A model generated the notes under the pieces. That model worked only from the letters and a program-made list of their open reading frames with translations, did not search any database and was not told where the DNA came from. Both the position numbers and the translations under genes were made by a program. From Roseateles noduli (GTDB taxonomy: Bacteria; Pseudomonadota; Gammaproteobacteria; Burkholderiales; Burkholderiaceae_C): a stretch of DNA of 64,000 bases. Shown here in pieces: positions 57,275 to 64,000 of this stretch (position 1 is its first letter; each line of letters starts with the position of its first letter). The DNA lies in contig NIOE01000015.1 in NCBI GenBank assembly GCA_002205125.1, positions 174,167 to 238,166 on the forward strand, given 5' to 3'.

Positions 57275-58060
57275 TCAGGCCTTGCGCTTGAACACCAGGT
57301 CCCAGACGCCGTGGCCCAGCTTCAGGCCGCGGTGCTCGAACTTGGTCAGCGGGCGGTACTCGGGCTTGTCGGCGTAGCCGTCGGCGCGCGTCGAGGTGTT
57401 CGCCAGATCCGGATCGGCGGCCAGCACTTCCAGCATCTGCTGGGCGTAGGGCTCCCAGTCGGTGGCCAGGTGCAGGTAGCCGCCCGGCGCCAGGTGTTGC
57501 ACCAGCTTGGCCACGAACGGCGGCTGCACCAGCCGGCGCTTGTTGTGGCGCTTCTTGTGCCAGGGATCCGGGAAGTAGATGTGCACGCCGGCCAGCGAGC
57601 CCTTGGGGATCATCGCGTCCAGGACCTCGACGGCGTCGTGCTGGAAGATGCGGATGTTGGGGATGTCCTGCTCGCCGATCAGCTTGAGCAGCGCGCCGAC
57701 GCCGGGCTCATGGACTTCGCAGCCGATGAAGTCGACGTCCGGCAGGGTCCGGGCGATCTGGGCGGTCGGGCCGCCCATGCCGAAACCGATCTCGAACACG
57801 ACGGGCGCCTGGCGCCCGAAGGTCGCGGCGTAGTCCATGGCTTCGGGCTTGAACGGCAGCACGAACTTCGGGCCGAGTTCCGCCAGCGCCTTGACCTGTC
57901 CGGTGCCCATGCGCCCGGCGCGCACGACGAAGCTGCGGATGCGGGCCTTCGGATGGTTGACGCCCTCGCCTTCTGGCGGGTCCTGCGGGTCCTGCGGGTC
58001 CTGCGGGTCCTGCGGGTCCTGCGGATCGAGCGGGTCGTTGGAGTCGATGGAATCGGACAT
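57275..58060 (-). CDS. trmB: tRNA (guanine-N7-)-methyltransferase with repetitive N-terminal tail
   Basis: This 261-residue enzyme methylates G46 of tRNA. The S-adenosylmethionine motif E-I-G-F-G-M-G-G starts at E90, and the family block [13 protein letters not shown] follows. The start at 58060 (M-S-D-S-I-D) is preferred to an upstream one. Residues ~12-33 are a run of D-P-Q repeats made by a 9-base tandem repeat, so the disordered tail can change length. Downstream genes are coaBC and dut, in the same direction. Confidence 0.92.
   Translation of the reverse strand: MSDSIDSNDPLDPQDPQDPQDPQDPQDPPEGEGVNHPKARIRSFVVRAGRMGTGQVKALAELGPKFVLPFKPEAMDYAATFGRQAPVVFEIGFGMGGPTAQIARTLPDVDFIGCEVHEPGVGALLKLIGEQDIPNIRIFQHDAVEVLDAMIPKGSLAGVHIYFPDPWHKKRHNKRRLVQPPFVAKLVQHLAPGGYLHLATDWEPYAQQMLEVLAADPDLANTSTRADGYADKPEYRPLTKFEHRGLKLGHGVWDLVFKRKA
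57977..58021. repeat. 9-bp tandem repeat in the trmB N-terminal tail (five units)
   Basis: Five exact 9-base units (cgggtcctg on the plus strand) follow one another, with a decayed sixth and a partial seventh after them. They encode D-P-Q repeats. The unit length is a multiple of three, so changes keep the frame. Confidence 0.85.
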
Positions 58061-58145
58061 GTCGTGAATCAGCAATCGAGGGCCGGGATTCTACCGACCG
58101 CCCCGCCATCCGGATTCCCGGCGCCGCCTTCCAAGCCGGCGTCTC

Positions 58146-58691
58146 TCAGGGCGCGGCGGTCGCCTGCCTGAACGACGCCGCCAGGATCCCCGCCACCTGA
58201 TCGAGCAGCGCCTCGTTGCCGTCCTCCAGCAGCGCATGGAAGGGCGTGCAACCCATCGATCCGACCGGATGATGTCCGCCCAGGAATCGATCCGGATACG
58301 GCGTCGCCGGGCGCTCCGTCAGGTCCACCATCGTGCCCAGCATCCGCTGCACGTCGCCGCGGTGGTCGCGCTGCACGACCCGGCCGCGCGAGAGCACGTG
58401 CCGGTAGCCCGAACCGTTGCTGCGCAGACGGAACCGCTGTTCATAGGTGTCGGTGAATCCATCGAAGTGCGCGCGCAGCGTCAGCATCATCGCGTCGAGG
58501 TCGTCGGGATGGACGCGGCAGCGCCAGAACGCGGTGCTGTCGGGCTGCTCCGGATGCGGAAAGCCCAGGTGCTGCTTCCAGCGCGGCGAGTAATGCACCA
58601 GTTCCAGCAGCGGGTTCAAGTCCCAGACGCCGAAGGCGCCCTGCTCGACCGCCGTCCGCCAGTTCCTGACTTCGTCATGACGGATCCCCAT
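58146..58691 (-). CDS. PAS-domain protein, 181 residues
   Basis: This is a small sensory protein with one PAS fold of the PAS_3 (MEKHLA/FIST-like) type: W-D-L-N at about 22-25, H-P-D-D-L-D-A-M near 62-69, and the end motif M-L-G-T-M-V-D-L-T-E. No output domain is attached. The start at 58691 (M-G-I-R-H-D) is a compromise; upstream in-frame ATGs exist but give a long Arg-rich leader, and no ribosome site is obvious. It follows cfa in the same direction, 111 bases apart. Confidence 0.6.
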   Translation of the reverse strand: MGIRHDEVRNWRTAVEQGAFGVWDLNPLLELVHYSPRWKQHLGFPHPEQPDSTAFWRCRVHPDDLDAMMLTLRAHFDGFTDTYEQRFRLRSNGSGYRHVLSRGRVVQRDHRGDVQRMLGTMVDLTERPATPYPDRFLGGHHPVGSMGCTPFHALLEDGNEALLDQVAGILAASFRQATAAP

Positions 58692-58802
58692 GGAGGGGAT
58701 CTTGCGCGCCGCTCCGGGTCGGGTCAACGCGCGTTCCCCCTGAGAGTGGGTAAGCTGCCCGCGCGCCACACCCGGGCCTCGGGAATGCCTCTGGCAGGCG
58801 CC

Positions 58803-60143
58803 TCAGCGCGCGTCGTACATATAACGGCGCGTCAGCGGCACCGGAGCCGGCCCGCCGTCACGCTTGCTCGCCAGGATCTGGTACAGGCCCAGTTCGCCCG
58901 TCTCGAACTCCAGCGCGGACGCCGCCATGTACAGGCGCCAGATCCGGTAGTGCGCTTCATCGACGTACTGGAGCGCCTGGTCGTGGCCCTCCTCCAGCTT
59001 CGCGACCCAGGCACGCAAGGTCTTGGCGTAATGCATGCGCAAGGCCTCGACGTCATGGAGCTCGAACTGCTCCTGCTCCATCACCCGCATCACATTGCTC
59101 GCCCGGTCCAGCTCGCCGTCCGGGAAGACGTAGCGGTTGATGAACTTCGAGGACAAGGCCTGCCCCCACCCGTCCTCCTCATGGGTGATGCCATGGTTCA
59201 GGAACAGCCCCGCCGGCTTGAGCAGCCGGTTCACGCTGGCAAAGTAGGTCGGGAGGTTCTTCAGCCCGACATGCTCGAACATGCCGACGCTGGAGATCTT
59301 GTCGAACTGCCCCGTCATGTCCCGGTAATCGCACAGGCGGACCTCCACCTGTCCCTGCAGTCCGGCGGCGGCGATGCGCTCCCGGGCGAGCGCCAGCTGA
59401 CGTTCGGACAACGTGATGCCGGTGGCCTTCACGCCGTAATGACGCGCCGCATGCATCACCAGGGCGCCCCAGCCGCAGCCGACGTCCAGCAGTTCCTCGC
59501 CCGGCTGCAGCCGCAGCTTGCGGCAGAGGTGGTCCAGCTTGGACCACTGGGCCTGGGCCAGCGTCGTGTCCTCGGTCTCGTAGTAGGCGCAGGAATAGAC
59601 CATCGCCGGATCCAGCCACAGCGCGTAGAAGTCGTTGGACAGGTCGTAATGGAAGGCGATGGCCGCCTTGTTCTCCGCCCGCGTGTGGCGACGAACGCCG
59701 TCCGCGCGCAGTTCCGCGTCGGTCGCCGGCGGCACCGGCGCCAGCAGCCGCACGGCCAGGCGCAGGCGGTCGCTCCAGGACAAGGTCAGTTCGGGAAGGT
59801 GATCCTTGAGCTGCAGCGCGGCGAAGAAATCGCCCTCGACGTCGATCTGGCCGGTGAAGTAGGCCTCGGCGAAACGCAGCGGATCCCGCCCCAGCAGCAG
59901 ACGCCGCAGCGCGGTGGGATCGTTCAGGACCAGCGTGAACTCGGCCGGCTGGTGCGCCTGCCGGCCCAGCCGCGTCGCCCAGTGGCCCAGGCGCAGGCCC
60001 ATGCTGCCCGGGTAGGCGGAGAACAGCCGCTGCAGCAGCGTGAGCCCGGCGGGCGGCAGCGGCGGCGCGCCGGCGGCCTCGGGGATCGCCTCGGCCGCCC
60101 GGGGGGCGGCGCTCGACGTCGGCGACAACAGTTCCTGATCCAT
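58803..60143 (-). CDS. cfa: Cyclopropane-fatty-acyl-phospholipid synthase
   Basis: This 446-residue enzyme adds a methylene bridge to unsaturated chains in membrane lipids using S-adenosylmethionine. The cofactor motif is D-V-G-C-G-W-G at residues 220-226, and the following G-I-T-L-S-E-R-Q and V-G-M-F-E-H-V-G blocks are typical of the CFA/CmaS family. The N-terminal ~150 residues are the lipid-binding part (F-T-G-Q-I-D-V-E-G-D-F). The Ala/Pro-rich first 20 residues are variable. The divergent gene is acnA. Confidence 0.92.
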   Translation of the reverse strand: MDQELLSPTSSAAPRAAEAIPEAAGAPPLPPAGLTLLQRLFSAYPGSMGLRLGHWATRLGRQAHQPAEFTLVLNDPTALRRLLLGRDPLRFAEAYFTGQIDVEGDFFAALQLKDHLPELTLSWSDRLRLAVRLLAPVPPATDAELRADGVRRHTRAENKAAIAFHYDLSNDFYALWLDPAMVYSCAYYETEDTTLAQAQWSKLDHLCRKLRLQPGEELLDVGCGWGALVMHAARHYGVKATGITLSERQLALARERIAAAGLQGQVEVRLCDYRDMTGQFDKISSVGMFEHVGLKNLPTYFASVNRLLKPAGLFLNHGITHEEDGWGQALSSKFINRYVFPDGELDRASNVMRVMEQEQFELHDVEALRMHYAKTLRAWVAKLEEGHDQALQYVDEAHYRIWRLYMAASALEFETGELGLYQILASKRDGGPAPVPLTRRYMYDAR

Positions 60144-60519
60144 GGATTCCTCGTCCGGAAAGGCTACGAAAGAATATTGGTCGGAAGCGCCCCAGGGTCA
60201 GTTCTTGTCGGCCCGGGTGCTGGCGGCCTTGAAGTCCTCGCGGAATATTAGCCAATGCCCCACGCCCCGCCCGGACTGGGGACTTTGATGCAAACCGCAT
60301 GCCCGTTCCTCTCGTCGGACGGGGTGGCGGCCCGCCCGGAAGGGGGTGTGGCGGGGGCCGTTGCGCCCTCGCACAAGCTCGCCCGAAGGAGTCATCACAA
60401 GCCCGCCGCCCGAGGCCACAATCAGCCCCGATATCCCATCCCCATCGTCCGCAGAGAAACCGTCCCGCCTCCTCGAATGCCAGGAGCGCGCCAGGGACCC
60501 CAAAGCCAAGGAGTCAGCC
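60144..60519. other. Divergent intergenic region between cfa and acnA (376 bases)
   Basis: I see no supported gene here. Two A/T-rich patches with gaatatt (near 60172 and 60243) stand out from the very GC-rich background and are the best places for promoters of both genes. The longer open frames across the gap run in antisense to acnA or are Arg/Pro/Gly-rich, and are not convincing. Confidence 0.5.
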
Positions 60520-63249
<2,730 letters not shown>

Positions 63250-63340
63250 TCGGGGCGCACCGGCCGGGCTGAACCGCCACTGAAGAAAACGCCGGGTCGC
63301 CGTCGACGATGTCGAAAGCGGCACCCGCCGAACGTCATGA

Positions 63341-63389
63341 GGGTGAGACGCACCATTCGTTGAATGGGTCGTCCACCCTCTTCCATTTT
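63341..63389 (+). terminator. Probable terminator downstream of acnA
   Basis: Two stacked stems (gggtg/caccc and gacg/cgtc, then ccatt/aatgg around cgttg) form one long imperfect hairpin at 63341-63378, followed by a pyrimidine/T-rich stretch ending in tttt. It lies between acnA and the DGPF gene, 92 bases after the acnA stop. Confidence 0.55.
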
Positions 63390-63412
63390 CAGGACTGCAT
63401 CAGGAGACCGAC

Positions 63413-63835
63413 ATGCGATTCATGGTCATCGTCAAGGCGGACAAGCACAGCGAAGCGGGCGAGCTGCCCAGCACGGAGCTGATCACCGCCATGTTCGCGT
63501 ACAACGAGGAGCTGGTGAAGGCCGGCGTGATGCTGGCCGGCGAAGGCCTGCAGCCGACGAGCAAGGGCGCGCGGGTGCGTTTCTCCGGCAAGGACCGCAA
63601 GGTCATCGACGGCCCCTTCGCCGAGACGAAGGAGCTGGTCGCCGGCTACTGGATCTGGCAGTGCGCCTCGCTGCAGGAGGCGATCGAGTGGGTCAAGAAG
63701 TGCCCCAACCCCCAGGTGACCGATTCCGACATCGAGATCCGCCAGATCTTCGAGGCCGAAGATTTCGGCGAGGCGTTCACGCCCGAACTGCGCGAGCAGG
63801 AAGAGCGCCTGCGCACGCAGATCGAGAAGCAATAA
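63413..63835 (+). CDS. DGPF/YCII-type domain protein, 140 residues
   Basis: This protein has the DGPF family signature I-D-G-P-F-A-E-T-K-E near residues 64-73 and starts with M-R-F-M-V-I-V-K-A-D. The aggag site lies 7 bases before the ATG. The charged C-terminal helix (E-Q-E-E-R-L-R-T-Q-I-E-K) is longer than in the first copy at 47830-48201. Members often sit next to extracytoplasmic sigma factors, which could lie beyond the window edge. Function unknown. Confidence 0.8.
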   Translation: MRFMVIVKADKHSEAGELPSTELITAMFAYNEELVKAGVMLAGEGLQPTSKGARVRFSGKDRKVIDGPFAETKELVAGYWIWQCASLQEAIEWVKKCPNPQVTDSDIEIRQIFEAEDFGEAFTPELREQEERLRTQIEKQ

Positions 63836-64000
63836 AGCGCAAGCCCCACCGCGCTCCCCACGACTCCAAACCAGGGCCGTCAGCAGCTGCAAGTGGGGCC
63901 GGAATGCTGCTGATACCTTACGCGCAGCTTCCTTTGCGCGAAGGGAGCCCGCCGAGGCGATCCCGTAATACTGCTCGGGCATCAGCCCGTCCCTCAGATT
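63836..64000. other. Window edge, 165 bases without a supported gene
   Basis: On the minus strand a frame is open from the edge to about 63840 with a protein-like sequence (M-P-E-Q-Y-Y-G-I-A-S-A-G-S-L-R). To the left it continues only as the antisense of the DGPF gene. It may be the decayed end of a gene or mobile element located beyond the edge; the window alone does not decide. Confidence 0.3.

Overview
The window is 64 kb of very GC-rich (estimated near 70%) bacterial chromosome. The mix of genes (purL, fusA, coaBC-dut, trmB, lpxD, cfa, acnA), the Gram-negative envelope functions and the protein style suggest a betaproteobacterium of the order Burkholderiales, close to the Roseateles/Mitsuaria/Leptothrix group. 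This is an inference from gene content; there is no rRNA to confirm it. I found no rRNA, tRNA, CRISPR array, complete insertion sequence or prophage.

Layout: (1) 0.15-3.0 kb, a carbohydrate ABC importer (two permeases and an ATPase; no binding protein in view), overlapped at its tail by a convergent TspO-like membrane protein. (2) 4.0-9.7 kb, a UvrD-type helicase, two coupled unknown genes, a D-Ala-D-Ala peptidase and a tandem pair of coiled-coil paralogues ending in a strong palindrome. (3) 9.8-14.8 kb, an SbmA/YddA-like ABC exporter coupled to an MgtC-family protein, then a convergent EF-hand membrane protein and a small unknown gene. (4) 14.8-21.2 kb on the minus strand, the four-gene ligase-associated DNA repair operon (nuclease, ATP-dependent ligase, Lhr-like helicase, PdeM phosphoesterase). 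The helicase gene carries two perfect 40-bp inverted copies of a REP-like palindrome inside its reading frame. (5) 21.4-34.2 kb, five overlapping signalling genes: three giant paralogous hybrid histidine kinases, a REC-HD-GYP regulator and a REC-only regulator. The third kinase has lost its ATP-binding motifs, and the REC-only protein looks like a truncated copy of the HD-GYP regulator. (6) 34.2-38.0 kb, a DegP/HtrA-like protease, a luciferase-like oxidoreductase and a solitary PilV-like pilin. (7) 38.0-44.9 kb, purL (minus), a small exported protein and a stand-alone fusA with a clear terminator. (8) 44.9-50.6 kb, a qorB/AraC-regulator divergent pair with repeated operator-like sites, small unknown genes and a three-gene redox/lipid-binding-like cassette. 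(9) 50.7-63.8 kb, a TolB-propeller/amidohydrolase fusion, then lpxD, dut, coaBC, trmB, a PAS protein and cfa on the minus strand, then acnA and a DGPF protein on the plus strand.

The most interesting region is 21.4-34.2 kb. Every junction there is a 1-4 base stop/start overlap, the sensors, kinase cores and C-terminal tails are recognisably triplicated, and the copies have diverged into active kinases, a predicted pseudokinase and a stripped-down receiver. This points to one multi-input phosphorelay feeding cyclic-di-GMP hydrolysis. A second theme is expansion of 9-bp in-frame tandem repeats in linkers and tails of several unrelated genes.
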